A DNA stretch of 45,224 nt, taken from contig NZ_VFUA01000049.1 of assembly GCF_006440735.1 (NCBI RefSeq), forward strand, positions 1 through 45,224, in the 5' to 3' direction. Made by a program: the position numbers and the translations under genes. Of this stretch, positions 1 to 10,124 are shown in pieces (the first letter of the stretch is position 1; the number at the start of each line of letters is the position of its first letter). The stretch is from Mesorhizobium sp. B2-7-1 (GTDB lineage: Bacteria > Pseudomonadota > Alphaproteobacteria > Rhizobiales > Rhizobiaceae). The notes beneath the pieces are model-generated. The model made no database searches, was not told the origin of the DNA, and worked only from the letters and a program-made list of their open reading frames with translations.

Positions 1-60
1 GTTCCAGCGGAGTAAGACGCTGATATTCCAGCGTAGTGAGACGTTGGCGTTCCCTGGAAC
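1..60. repeat. short imperfect tandem repeat
   Basis: Two imperfect copies of a roughly 24-base unit (TTCCAGCG, AGT, AGACG in common) stand in tandem, followed by a third partial copy beginning TTCC. No coding potential is visible. It lies beyond the 3' end of the MFS gene and looks like extragenic repeat debris. Confidence 0.5.
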
Positions 61-118
61 ACCCCTCATCCGGCCGCTGCGCGGCCACCTTCTCCCAAGG
101 GGAGAAGGTGGAGTCACG
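61..118. repeat. palindromic extragenic repeat (CCTCATCCGGCCGC type)
   Basis: The stretch contains CGGCCGCTGCGCGGCC and a CTTCTCCC/GGGAGAAGG inverted repeat. The same unit recurs nearly identically at about 29930-29985, so it is a dispersed extragenic element. It sits directly after the MFS stop codon and may also act as a bidirectional hairpin terminator. Confidence 0.7.
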
Positions 119-120
119 CC

Positions 121-1404
121 TTAGGCCGCCTGCGGCTCCGGCTCGAAAGCCGGCCTGTCGGTGTTGATCAGCAGCGAGATACAGGCCGCCGCGATGCCGG
201 TCATGCCGGCGATCAGGAAGGCGAGCTCGTAGTTGCCCTGCAGCTCGCGCATCGTGCCGCCAAAGGCGGCCGCGGCCGCGGCACCCACCTGGTGCCCGGC
301 GACGATCCAGCCGAACACGATCGGCCCGCTGCGGTCGCCGAAGGCCTCGTTGGCGAGCCTGAGCGTCGGCGGCACGGTAGCGATCCAGTCGAGGCCGTAG
401 AGCACGGCGAAGATGACCAGGCTGGTGGCCGAGAAGCCGGAATAGGGCAGGTAGATCAGCGACAGCCCGCGCACGGCGTAATAGACGCCGAGCAGCTTGC
501 GCGGATCGAAGCGGTCGGTGAGCCAGCCGGACAGCGTGGTGCCGATCAGGTCGAAAATGCCCATCATCGACAACAGTCCGGCGGCCTGCACCTCGCCGAT
601 GCCCATGTCGCCGCAGAAGGCGATGAGATGCGTGCCGACGAGCCCGTTGGTGGTGAAGCCGCAGACGAAGAAGGTGGCGAACAGATACCAGAACACTCGG
701 GTTCCGGCCGCGCGGCGCAGCGTGTTCAGCGTGTGCGCCAGGAAATTGCCTTGCGATGCCGGCGACACCGGCGGCACGTCGTTCGCATCGGCGCCGTAGC
801 GCACCTGGCCGATCGAGGCGGGGCGCTCGGGCACCAGCAGCAGGACGAAGGGTATCAGGGCCGCCGTCGCGATCGCCACGGCGATCGCCACCGGCTTCCA
901 GCCGCCGTTCTGCGCCAGCGAGGCGATCACCGGCAGGAACACCAGCATGCCGGTGGCGCTGGAGGCCGACATCAAGCCCATCATCAGGCCGCGATTGGTC
1001 TTGAACCAGCGGTTGACGATGGTGGCTCCCAGCACGCTCGCCACCGCGCCGGAGCCGATGCCGGAAAACACGCCCCAGGTGAGGAAAAGATGCCAGGGCT
1101 CGGTCATCAACAGGCTGAGCGCGGTCGATCCCGACATCACCACCAGCGCGCCGAGCAGTGTGCGGCGCAGCCCGATGCGCTCCATCAGCGCAGCGGCGAA
1201 GGGGCCGGTCAGGCCGTAGAGCAGGATGCCGACGCTGGCGGCCCAGGATGTCACGTCGCGGCGCCAGCCGAAGCTTTCTTCCAGCGGCACCATCATCACC
1301 GAGGGTGCCGAGCGAAGCCCGGCAGCGATCAAAAGGCAGAAGAAGATGACGGCAACGACGACGAAAGCGTAGTGCTGGCCAAACGGGCGGGACTGAGCTA
1401 TCAT
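121..1404 (-). CDS. MFS transporter
   Basis: A 427-residue membrane protein of the major facilitator superfamily. It has about twelve hydrophobic segments, starting near residue 12, and the MFS loop 2-3 motif appears as ERIGLRRT, with a related TDRFDPRK loop in the second half. The overall look is that of the oxalate/formate antiporter or monocarboxylate-type MFS branch, but the substrate cannot be read from sequence. The ATG at 1404 is chosen because it starts just before the first membrane segment; longer reading would enter the operator region. The gene is divergent from a TetR-family gene and one arm of an 18-bp inverted repeat begins at the first base of its start codon, so repression by that regulator is very likely. 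The direction of transport (efflux or uptake) is unknown. Confidence 0.9.
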   Translation of the reverse strand: MIAQSRPFGQHYAFVVVAVIFFCLLIAAGLRSAPSVMMVPLEESFGWRRDVTSWAASVGILLYGLTGPFAAALMERIGLRRTLLGALVVMSGSTALSLLMTEPWHLFLTWGVFSGIGSGAVASVLGATIVNRWFKTNRGLMMGLMSASSATGMLVFLPVIASLAQNGGWKPVAIAVAIATAALIPFVLLLVPERPASIGQVRYGADANDVPPVSPASQGNFLAHTLNTLRRAAGTRVFWYLFATFFVCGFTTNGLVGTHLIAFCGDMGIGEVQAAGLLSMMGIFDLIGTTLSGWLTDRFDPRKLLGVYYAVRGLSLIYLPYSGFSATSLVIFAVLYGLDWIATVPPTLRLANEAFGDRSGPIVFGWIVAGHQVGAAAAAAFGGTMRELQGNYELAFLIAGMTGIAAACISLLINTDRPAFEPEPQAA

Positions 1405-1462
1405 GTTACTGACCGGTACGTTGCAATGAGGAGGAACCCTACATACGTACCGGTCAGTAACA
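1404..1462. promoter_or_regulatory. divergent operator: perfect 18-bp inverted repeat
   Basis: TGTTACTGACCGGTACGT at 1404-1421 is repeated as its exact reverse complement at 1445-1462, 23 bases apart. Each arm carries the ACCGGT core typical of operators bound by TetR-family repressors. The element fills the gap between the MFS and TetR starts, which points to autoregulation and co-regulation. Confidence 0.85.
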
Positions 1463-1482
1463 TTGTCAAGCAGGTTGTTTGG

Positions 1483-2091
1483 ATGCCATCGGACAATAAA
1501 ATTGAAGCATCGTTGAGCGCGGCCCCTGCTCCCAGGGCGGCGGACAAGATCCTCGACGTGGCGCGCGACCTTTTTTATCGCGAAGGCATCCGGGCGATCG
1601 GCGTCGACGAGATCGTCAAGCGCGCCGGCGTCACCAAGCCGAGCCTTTACCGAAGCTTCCCCTCCAAGGATGAGCTCGCCGCCTCCTATCTGCGCAAATA
1701 CGACCTCGAATTCTGGGAACGCTTCGACGAGGCGGTCGACGCGCATCCCGGCAATCCGCGCGCGCAGATCATCGCTTTCCTGACCCGCGTCGGCAAACGC
1801 ACGCAGAAGTCGGATTACCGCGGCTGCGGCATGACCAACGCCGCGGTCGAGTATCCGGAGCGCGGCCATCCGGCTCGCATCGTCAGCGAGAACAACAAGA
1901 TAGAGCTGCGCCGGCGCCTGCGCGCCATGGCCGCCGCGATGGGCGCCGCCGATTCCGACACGCTGGGCGACGGCCTGCTGCTTCTGATCGAGGGCGCCTA
2001 TATCAGCGGCCAGCTTTTCGGCCTTGGCGGGCCTGCCGCGGCGGTGGCCCGCAACGCCGACCTCCTGATCGAAGCAAGCTTGAAGAAATAG
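1483..2091 (+). CDS. TetR/AcrR family transcriptional regulator
   Basis: A 202-residue regulator. The N-terminal helix-turn-helix is clear at about residues 20-65 (AADKILDVARDLFYREG, then VDEIVKRAGVTKPSLYRSF). The C-terminal ligand-binding half contains a conserved RGCGMTNAAVEYP stretch and is otherwise unassigned. The ATG at 1483 gives the usual family length; in-frame codons upstream run through the operator arms and are not expected to be translated. It is divergent from the MFS transporter, which is the classical arrangement of a local repressor with the transporter it controls. The inducer is unknown. Confidence 0.92.
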   Translation: MPSDNKIEASLSAAPAPRAADKILDVARDLFYREGIRAIGVDEIVKRAGVTKPSLYRSFPSKDELAASYLRKYDLEFWERFDEAVDAHPGNPRAQIIAFLTRVGKRTQKSDYRGCGMTNAAVEYPERGHPARIVSENNKIELRRRLRAMAAAMGAADSDTLGDGLLLLIEGAYISGQLFGLGGPAAAVARNADLLIEASLKK

Positions 2092-2136
2092 CAATTGAAG
2101 CTACGCTCCCGGCAACTCGAAACGGAGTTGTCAGCC

Positions 2137-2724
2137 ATGCGCGCTCTTCTGATCCCGCTCGCTCTCGCCGGTCTCTGCCAAACGGCTCACGCCGGCGACA
2201 TTTCCAGCGCCTACACCGATCTCGACTGGAAAAAGGACTGTGTGACCTATGCCCAGGCTGGTCAGAATGACGGCGACTGGGCGAACCTGGTCTGCTCCGG
2301 CTATCGCGGCTACCCTGTGCTGATCGGCTATGACGACGCGCGCGAGTCCGTCTATTATGGCTTTCCATCCGACGACATGACCGCTGTCTGGGAGAGCTTC
2401 ACCGGCTTCAACGGCTCCGGCCCCAAGGTCGAGTGGCGGATCGAGACCAATGGCGATGTCGCCATCCCCTTCGCCGCCATCCATCGCCGCTCGGTGAGCC
2501 ACCCTGACGACGACAAATCGACCGACGTGCTGATCGTCGCCAAGGTGGCGCAGCCGGAGGAGCATCAGGGCTGCACCGTCGGACTGGTTTTGGCCACCGG
2601 CAACCCGCAGGCCAACGACCAGGCGCGCAAGCTCGCCGACGAGAAGGCCAAGACCTTCGTCTGCGGCAAGGACAAGCGCGAAGTGATCGGCGACGTGCCT
2701 CCCTTCGGCCGGGTGGATAACTAG
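2137..2724 (+). CDS. secreted hypothetical protein
   Basis: A 195-residue protein of unknown function. It opens with a standard signal peptide (about residues 1-19, cleavage after AHA) and has no further membrane segment, so it is probably periplasmic. Four cysteines in the mature part (DCVTY, VCSGY, GCTVG, VCGK) could form two disulfides. The ATG at 2137 is preceded by GGAG; a longer TTG-initiated reading would put extra charged residues before the signal peptide and is less likely. It follows the TetR gene on the same strand after 45 bases and could be cotranscribed. No domain is recognised. Confidence 0.75.
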   Translation: MRALLIPLALAGLCQTAHAGDISSAYTDLDWKKDCVTYAQAGQNDGDWANLVCSGYRGYPVLIGYDDARESVYYGFPSDDMTAVWESFTGFNGSGPKVEWRIETNGDVAIPFAAIHRRSVSHPDDDKSTDVLIVAKVAQPEEHQGCTVGLVLATGNPQANDQARKLADEKAKTFVCGKDKREVIGDVPPFGRVDN

Positions 2725-2826
2725 TCGCCTCCCGCCAATCATTGGGCCAACACCAGATCGGGTTCCCATTCGCCGCGGCGCCTAGTAAACCCTTGCGCGA
2801 TCGCAGCCGGTCTCGGGAGGTTCCGC

Positions 2827-4896
<2,070 letters not shown>

Positions 4897-4914
4897 TGCG
4901 GTTACGCTGCGTTC

Positions 4915-4940
4915 CTTCGCACCCCCCTCTGTCCCGCCAG
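4915..4940. repeat. solo end of a MITE-like repeat
   Basis: The bases CGCACCCCCCTCTGTCC match the outer end of the larger palindromic element seen at 44436-44600. Only one end is present here, so it looks like a truncated copy. Confidence 0.5.
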
Positions 4941-4971
4941 CGTTCCCACGTTCACACAGCTCACAGTCCAA

Positions 4972-4991
4972 ATTTGACCATGTGGACAAAT
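4972..4991. promoter_or_regulatory. operator-like palindrome before the BMP transporter
   Basis: ATTTGACCA-TG-TGGACAAAT forms a 20-base palindrome with eight of nine arm positions matching. It lies 83 bases upstream of the binding-protein start. The shape fits GntR- or LacI-type operators, but no such regulator is encoded next to it. Which protein binds it is not known. Confidence 0.5.
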
Positions 4992-5074
4992 CTCAGCCAC
5001 CGTTCCATAGTCTCGCTCGTCTGACATTTTTGAACGGCCGGCTCGACACGGCTGTCGAACAGAGGGGCACTTCA

Positions 5075-6100
5075 ATGGAAAACGAACGTAGCAAAACGCA
5101 ACGCACGGGCCTGTCGCGGCGCAACGTGCTGGAACTCGGCGTGCTCGGCCTGGCGGCGACCGTGCTGCCCGGCGCGGCCTTCGCCAAGGACAAGAAGCTG
5201 AAGGTGGCGGCGATCTTCGCCACGCCGATCGAGGAGCCGTGGGACAACCAGATCCATGTCGCCTTGCAGAAGGCGGTGAAGGAGCTGGGCATCGACTACA
5301 AATGGTCGGAAAAGGTGCAGACCGCCGACTTCGGCCGCGTGATGCGCGAATATGCGCAGGGTGGCTACCAGCTGGTGCTGGGCGACGCCTTCGCCGCCGA
5401 GCGCGAATCGCGCAAGACCGCCAAACAGTTCCCGAAGACGGCCTGGCTGTTCGGCTCCGGCGCCGGCCCGGCCGAACCCAATTTCGGCGTCTTCGACAAC
5501 TGGATCCATGAACCGGCCTATCTCTCCGGCATGATCGCGGGAAAGATGTCGAAGTCCGGCACGGTCGGCGCGGTCGCGGCGATGGGCATTCCGGAAGTGA
5601 ACCGGCTGGTCAATGCTTTCTTTGCCGGTGCCAAGGAGGTCAACCCGAACGTCAAGAAGAAGGTCGCCTTCATCGGCTCCTTCTTCGATCCGCCCAAGGC
5701 CAAGGAAGCGGCCGTGGCGCAGATCGACGCCGGTGTCGACGTCATCTACGCCGAGCGCTTCGGCGTCATCGAGGCGGCGGTGGAGAAGAAGATCTACGCC
5801 ATCTCCAACATGTCCGACCAGTCGAACCTCGGTCCCGATACGGTCATCACCGGCCCGGTGTGGGACATGTACCCGACGGTCGAGCAGGCGATCAAGCTGG
5901 TCAAGGCCGGCGTCTTCACCGCGCAGGACTATGGCGATTTCTCGCGCATGGCCAAGGGCGGATCCTATCTCGCGCCCCTCCACAAGTTCGACAAGACGCT
6001 GCCGGCGGATGTGAAGGACCTGGTCGAGAAGAAGAAGGCCGAGATCCTCGAAGGCAATTTCCGCGTCGACGTCGACGAGAATACGCCGGTTTCGGATTGA
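5075..6100 (+). CDS. BMP family ABC transporter substrate-binding protein
   Basis: A 341-residue periplasmic binding protein of the basic-membrane-protein (Bmp/Med/PnrA) family, usually receptors for nucleosides or related compounds. The start of the mature part (KKLKVAAIFATPIEEPWDNQIH) and the later VAAMGIPEVNRLVNAFFAGAKEVN and YAISNMSDQ stretches are typical. The export signal is Tat-like: SRRNVLELG with the arginines at 15-16, hydrophobic core, cleavage after AFA at about 37. There is no lipobox cysteine, unlike many BMP lipoproteins. The ATG at 5075 is preceded by AGAGGGG. It is followed by the matching ATPase and two permeases, with a repeat-filled gap of 336 bases between them. Confidence 0.93.
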   Translation: MENERSKTQRTGLSRRNVLELGVLGLAATVLPGAAFAKDKKLKVAAIFATPIEEPWDNQIHVALQKAVKELGIDYKWSEKVQTADFGRVMREYAQGGYQLVLGDAFAAERESRKTAKQFPKTAWLFGSGAGPAEPNFGVFDNWIHEPAYLSGMIAGKMSKSGTVGAVAAMGIPEVNRLVNAFFAGAKEVNPNVKKKVAFIGSFFDPPKAKEAAVAQIDAGVDVIYAERFGVIEAAVEKKIYAISNMSDQSNLGPDTVITGPVWDMYPTVEQAIKLVKAGVFTAQDYGDFSRMAKGGSYLAPLHKFDKTLPADVKDLVEKKKAEILEGNFRVDVDENTPVSD

Positions 6101-6127
6101 GCGCTTCGGCTCGAGGCTAGCGCCAAG

Positions 6128-6292
6128 CCCCCCTCTCTGCCCTGCCGGGCATCTCCCCCTCAATGGGGGAGATTGGCGGCTTCGGTCTTGGCGCTTTTCC
6201 TGCGACGTAGAAGATTGGCGAAAGCCGGCGTGACATCTGATCTCCCCACTCGAGGGGGAGATGGCCGGCAGGCCAGAGAGGGGGCCTCGCGC
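6128..6292 (-). repeat. MITE-like palindromic element, copy A
   Basis: Outer ends (CCCCCTCT...GCCGGGCATCTCCCC and GGGGAGATGGCCGGCAGGCCAGAGAGGGG) are long imperfect inverted repeats around a unique core of about 75 bases. The core is the reverse complement of that in the element at 44436-44600, with most positions matching, for example GGGGAGATCAG and TTTCGCCAAT. The strand is set arbitrarily opposite to that copy. Confidence 0.7.
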
Positions 6293-6297
6293 TGCCC

Positions 6298-6405
6298 TAA
6301 AGCATGTCTCCCGAAAGTGGGAACCGGTTTCGGGATAAAGACATGCGTAAAATCAAAGACCTAAAGCGCATGGAGCGAATCCGAAGGATCGCGACGCGCT
6401 TTAGG
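6298..6405. repeat. composite palindromic extragenic repeat
   Basis: It contains an AGCATGTCTCCCGAAAG / CGGGATAAAGACATGC inverted repeat followed by a second stem whose 10-base arms, CCTAAAGCGC (6360-6369) and GCGCTTTAGG (6396-6405), are perfect. I recognise this as a widespread rhizobial extragenic repeat type; no coding role is visible. Confidence 0.6.
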
Positions 6406-6436
6406 CGGTTGGCCGTATCGCAAGTCAGGAGCACCC

Positions 6437-7957
6437 TTGTCCGCCCCACTCATCGAAATGCGCGGCATCACCAAGAGCTTCGGCGCCGTCAAGGCGAACG
6501 AGGCCGTCGACCTCAGCGTCGCGCCTGGCGAGATCCTCGGCCTGTTGGGCGAGAACGGCGCCGGCAAGACGACGCTGATGAACGTGCTGTTCGGCGCCTA
6601 TGCGCCCGATGCCGGCGAGATCCTGGTCGAAGGCAGGCCCGTCGCCATCCACAATTCGGCCGACGCCCTGGCCGCCGGCATCGGCATGGTGCATCAGCAT
6701 TTCCACCTCGCGCCGCGCCTCACGGTGCTGGAGAACCTCCTGATCGGAATTCCCGGCAAATCCGGCCGCATCGATCGTGCGCGCGGGCTTGCCCGCCTGA
6801 ACGAAATCGGCCGGCAGTATGGGCTGAGCCTCGATCCGAACCTGCCGGTCTCGGCTTTGTCGGTCGGCGAGCAGCAGCGGCTGGAAATCATCAAGGCGCT
6901 GTTTCGCGGCGCGAAGCTTCTGATCCTCGACGAGCCGACCGCCGTGCTGGCGCCGAGCGAAGTCGACGGCCTGTTCGCCGCCTTGCGCTCGATGGCCACG
7001 CAAGGGCTCGGTATCATCTTCATCTCGCATAAGCTGAACGAAGTCAGGGCGCTCACCCATCGCTGCGTCGTCCTGCGCCACGGCAAGGTCGCCGGCCGCG
7101 TCGACCATCCGGCACAAACGACTTCGGCCGAAATGGCGAAGCTGATGTGCGGCCACGAAATCGTGCCGCCGACCAAGGAGGCCTCGTCGCCGGGCGCCGC
7201 CGTGCTGACGCTCGATGGCATTTCGACGTCCGGCCATGCCGGCACGCCGCTGCGCGACGTCTCGCTTTCCGTCCGTTCAGGCGAGATCCTGGGCATTGCC
7301 GGCGTCTCCGGCAACGGCCAGCGGGCGCTGGCCGACGTCATTTCCGGCATGCTGCCGCCCAGGGCCGGCGCGATGACGATAGCCGGCAAAGCGGTCGCGC
7401 GGTTTTCGCCGCGCGAGCTGCAGGCGCTCGGCCTCGGCCGCATACCCGAAGACCGGATGACCACCGGCCTGGTGACCAACCTGCCTTTGGCCGATTCCAT
7501 GGTGCTGCCGCGCATCGGCACCGAGGCCTTCAGCCGCAAGGGGCTGCTCAATCCGGCTGCGATCCGCGCTTTCGCAGAGGAACAGATCAAGGCCTATGAC
7601 ATTCGCTGCCCCGGGCCGATGGTGCGCGCCGGCGCGCTGTCCGGCGGCAATCTGCAGAAGGCGCTCTTGGCCCGCGAGCTCGCTTTCGATCCGAAGGTGC
7701 TGATCGTCTCGCAGCCGACACGCGGCCTCGACATCGGCGCCGCCCGCTTCATCCATGAAAAATTCCTCGCCATGCGCGCCAAGGGCTGCGGCATCATCGT
7801 CATCGGCGAGGACCTCGAGGAATTGCTGATGCTCTCGGATCGCATCGCCGTGATGTATGAGGGCCGCATCGCCGGCACGCTTCCCAGCGCGGACGCCACC
7901 GTCGCGAGGCTCGGCCTGATGATGACCGGCGCCGGTCACACCGAGGAGGCGGCCTGA
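6437..7957 (+). CDS. ABC transporter ATP-binding protein (two-domain, BMP/nucleoside type)
   Basis: A 506-residue RbsA-like ATPase with two ABC domains in one chain, the form used by BMP-type nucleoside importers. Domain 1 has Walker A GENGAGKT (38-45), signature LSVGEQQRLEI and Walker B LLILDEPTAVL. Domain 2 has a degenerate Walker A (GVSGNGQRAL), signature LSGGNLQKALLAREL and SQPTRGLDIGA, as is normal in this family, so probably only the first site is fully active. Start is TTG 6437 with AGGAG five bases upstream. Its stop overlaps the permease start (TGATG). Confidence 0.95.
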   Translation: MSAPLIEMRGITKSFGAVKANEAVDLSVAPGEILGLLGENGAGKTTLMNVLFGAYAPDAGEILVEGRPVAIHNSADALAAGIGMVHQHFHLAPRLTVLENLLIGIPGKSGRIDRARGLARLNEIGRQYGLSLDPNLPVSALSVGEQQRLEIIKALFRGAKLLILDEPTAVLAPSEVDGLFAALRSMATQGLGIIFISHKLNEVRALTHRCVVLRHGKVAGRVDHPAQTTSAEMAKLMCGHEIVPPTKEASSPGAAVLTLDGISTSGHAGTPLRDVSLSVRSGEILGIAGVSGNGQRALADVISGMLPPRAGAMTIAGKAVARFSPRELQALGLGRIPEDRMTTGLVTNLPLADSMVLPRIGTEAFSRKGLLNPAAIRAFAEEQIKAYDIRCPGPMVRAGALSGGNLQKALLARELAFDPKVLIVSQPTRGLDIGAARFIHEKFLAMRAKGCGIIVIGEDLEELLMLSDRIAVMYEGRIAGTLPSADATVARLGLMMTGAGHTEEAA

Positions 7958-9012
7958 TGTTTCGCCTCGAAGCCCGCACATCGACACCGGCCTGGTTCAA
8001 TCTCGCGCTGCCGCTGTTGGCTATCGCCGCCACGCTCGTCCTGTGCAGCGGCCTGATCGCCATAGCCGGCGCCGGCGTCGTTGATGCCTACGGGGTGATG
8101 CTCTCTGCATCGCTCGGCGACAGCTACGCTATCACCGAGACGCTGGTGCGCGCCGCCCCCATGATCTTCACCGGTCTTGCCGTGGCGATCGCTTTCCGCG
8201 CCAAATTCTGGAACATCGGCGCCGAGGGCCAGCTGCTGGCCGGCGCGGTGGCGAGCTGTTTCGTCGGCGCGATCCCGATGCCGGGCTACCTCGCCATGCT
8301 TCTGATGGCGCTGGCGGGTGCCGCCGCTGGCGCGCTCGTCGCGCTGGTGCCGGCGACATTGCGGGTAAAATTCAAGGTCGACGATGTGGTCAGCTCGCTG
8401 CTGCTCAACTCGGTCATCTACTACGCGCTGATGGCGCTGATCGAGGGGCCGTGGAAGGACAGCTTCTCCGGCTATCCGATCTCGCCGCCGATCGAGGATT
8501 CGGCCAATTTCCCGGTGCTGATGGAAGGCACCCGCCTCCATCTCGGCGTCATCGTCGCGCTGATCGCGGCACCGCTTTGCTGGTTCTTGATCGCGCGCAC
8601 CACGCTCGGCTTCCGCATCCGCGTCACCGGCGAGAATCCGGAAGCGGCGCGCTACGGCGGCATCAACGTGCAGCGTGTGCTGCTCTCGACGGCTCTGCTC
8701 TCCGGCGCGCTGGCGGGCTTGGCCGGCGTCGGCGAGGTTGGCGGCGTGCACTTCCAGGTGATGAGCGACATCTCGCCGGGCTATGGCTATTCCGGCATCG
8801 TCGTCGCCATGCTCGCCAGGCTCAACCCGCTCGGCGTGGTGCCGGCGGCGATCTTCCTGGCCGCCGTCATGACCGGCGCCGAGGCGATGTCGCGCGCGAC
8901 CGGCGTGCCGGCTTTCCTCAGCGACGTCATCCAGGGCACGGCTTTGCTTGCCATGCTGGTGGCGCTGCTCTTCACCGCCTACCGCATCCGCCGCGTGGGA
9001 GCGCCCGCATGA
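7957..9012 (+). CDS. ABC transporter permease (BMP/nucleoside type), first subunit
   Basis: A 351-residue inner-membrane permease of the BPD_transp_2 (branched-chain/ribose) family with eight to ten hydrophobic segments. Characteristic stretches are ALAVAIAFRAKFWNIGAEGQ-like (FRAKFWNIGAEGQLL), VVSSLLLNSVIYY and FRIRVTGENPEAARYGGI. It pairs with the next gene as the transmembrane heterodimer. ATG overlaps the ATPase stop by one base and its own stop overlaps the next start (ATGA), so translation is coupled. Confidence 0.93.
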   Translation: MFRLEARTSTPAWFNLALPLLAIAATLVLCSGLIAIAGAGVVDAYGVMLSASLGDSYAITETLVRAAPMIFTGLAVAIAFRAKFWNIGAEGQLLAGAVASCFVGAIPMPGYLAMLLMALAGAAAGALVALVPATLRVKFKVDDVVSSLLLNSVIYYALMALIEGPWKDSFSGYPISPPIEDSANFPVLMEGTRLHLGVIVALIAAPLCWFLIARTTLGFRIRVTGENPEAARYGGINVQRVLLSTALLSGALAGLAGVGEVGGVHFQVMSDISPGYGYSGIVVAMLARLNPLGVVPAAIFLAAVMTGAEAMSRATGVPAFLSDVIQGTALLAMLVALLFTAYRIRRVGAPA

Positions 9013-9953
9013 GCGCGGTATTCGAGCAGATTTTCCAGGTCGGCTTCCTCGCCGCCATCATCCGCATCGCCACGCCGCTCGCCTTCGCGACGCTTGGCGA
9101 AATGTTTTCCGAGCGCGCCGGCGTGCTCAATCTCGGCATCGAGGGCATCATGCTGCTCTGCGCCATGGCCGGCTTCACCGCCGCCAGCCTGAGCGGCAGT
9201 CTGTGGCTCGGCGTTCTGGTGGCGGTGCTCACCGGCGCCCTAATGGGCGCGCTGCATGCGCTGTTCACGGTGGCGCTGGGCCTCAGCCAGCATGTCTGCG
9301 GCATCGGCGTGACTTTGTTCTCATCGGGTCTTGCCTATTTCCTCTACCGGCTGATCTTCGGCCAGCAATCGGTGCCGCCGAGCATCGACGGCTTCAAGCC
9401 GGTGCCCATCCCGCTGCTCTCGGACATACCGGTGCTCGGCCCTGCCGTGTTCAACCAGTTCACGCTGGTTTATCTGGCGATCGTCGCCGTCCCGCTTGCC
9501 GCTTTCGTGCTCTACCGCACGCCATGGGGGCTTTCGGTGCGCATGGTCGGCGAAAACCCGCGCGCGGCGGACTCGGCCGGCGTCAGCGTCATCGCCACGC
9601 GCTTCCAGGCGGTGATCCTCGGCGGCGCGCTGATGGGCCTTGCCGGCGCCTTCCTCACCATGGCGCAGTTCAACGCCTTCACCTTCGGCGTCGTCTCGGG
9701 CCGCGGCTGGGTGGCGATCGCGCTGGTCGTGTTCGGCCGCTGGGATCCGTGGCGCTCGGCCGGCGCCGCGCTGCTCTTCGCCTTCGTCGACGCGCTGCAG
9801 CTCAGGATGCAGGCCAGCGGTCTCGGCCACATCCCTTACGAAGCCTTCCTGATGCTGCCCTTCATCTTCACCATCGTCGCCATGGCCTTCATGTCGCGCA
9901 ACGCGGTCGCGCCATCGGCGCTGCTGAAGCCGTTCCGGAGGGAAGAACGGTAG
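9009..9953 (+). CDS. ABC transporter permease (BMP/nucleoside type), second subunit
   Basis: A 314-residue partner permease of the same family. Diagnostic stretches are FATLGEMFSERAGVLNLGIEG near the N-terminus and LSVRMVGENPRAADSAGVS before the last third. The ATGA overlap with the first permease fixes the start at 9009; the longer open frame upstream is only a shadow of that gene. It closes the BMP importer operon. No nucleosidase or deaminase follows, so the transported compound (nucleoside, purine or other) cannot be deduced from context. Confidence 0.93.
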   Translation: MSAVFEQIFQVGFLAAIIRIATPLAFATLGEMFSERAGVLNLGIEGIMLLCAMAGFTAASLSGSLWLGVLVAVLTGALMGALHALFTVALGLSQHVCGIGVTLFSSGLAYFLYRLIFGQQSVPPSIDGFKPVPIPLLSDIPVLGPAVFNQFTLVYLAIVAVPLAAFVLYRTPWGLSVRMVGENPRAADSAGVSVIATRFQAVILGGALMGLAGAFLTMAQFNAFTFGVVSGRGWVAIALVVFGRWDPWRSAGAALLFAFVDALQLRMQASGLGHIPYEAFLMLPFIFTIVAMAFMSRNAVAPSALLKPFRREER

Positions 9954-9960
9954 CAAGGAT

Positions 9961-10120
9961 TTCCTCGCCCCCCGCAACGCGGGGGAGAGGTGGCCGCGAA
10001 GCGGCCGGAGAGGGGGCTGCGACGCCGGTGATTTTGCCGGTAAACGAAGGTCGAGCCCTCTCCCCTCTCCGTCTCGGCTTCGCCGAGCCACCTCTCCCCA
10101 CTTTCGTGGGGCGAGGAAAA
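9961..10120. repeat. palindromic extragenic element between convergent genes
   Basis: CCTCGCCCC...GGGGGAGAGGTGG...GAAGCGGCC and, on the other side, CACCTCTCCCC...GGGGCGAGG form a long imperfect inverted repeat that includes the stem TCGGCTTCGCCGA. It fills the space between the convergent permease and SDR genes. It is related in style to the elements at 6128 and 37669 and may serve as a bidirectional terminator. Confidence 0.65.
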
Positions 10121-10124
10121 GGCC

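Larger units (their letters stand above)
6101..6436. other. 336-base gap filled by two repeat elements
   Basis: No gene is visible. The gap holds a MITE-like palindromic element at about 6128-6292 and a second extragenic repeat at about 6298-6405, described separately. Together they separate the binding protein from its ATPase and could lower expression of the membrane components relative to the receptor. Confidence 0.7.

Noticed and set aside
292..1482. Long plus-strand reading frame antisense to the MFS gene, leading into the TetR gene
   Set aside because: Composition is a GC-rich shadow full of Arg, His and Gln. The antisense MFS gene has clear membrane segments, and the TetR protein has its normal length from 1483.
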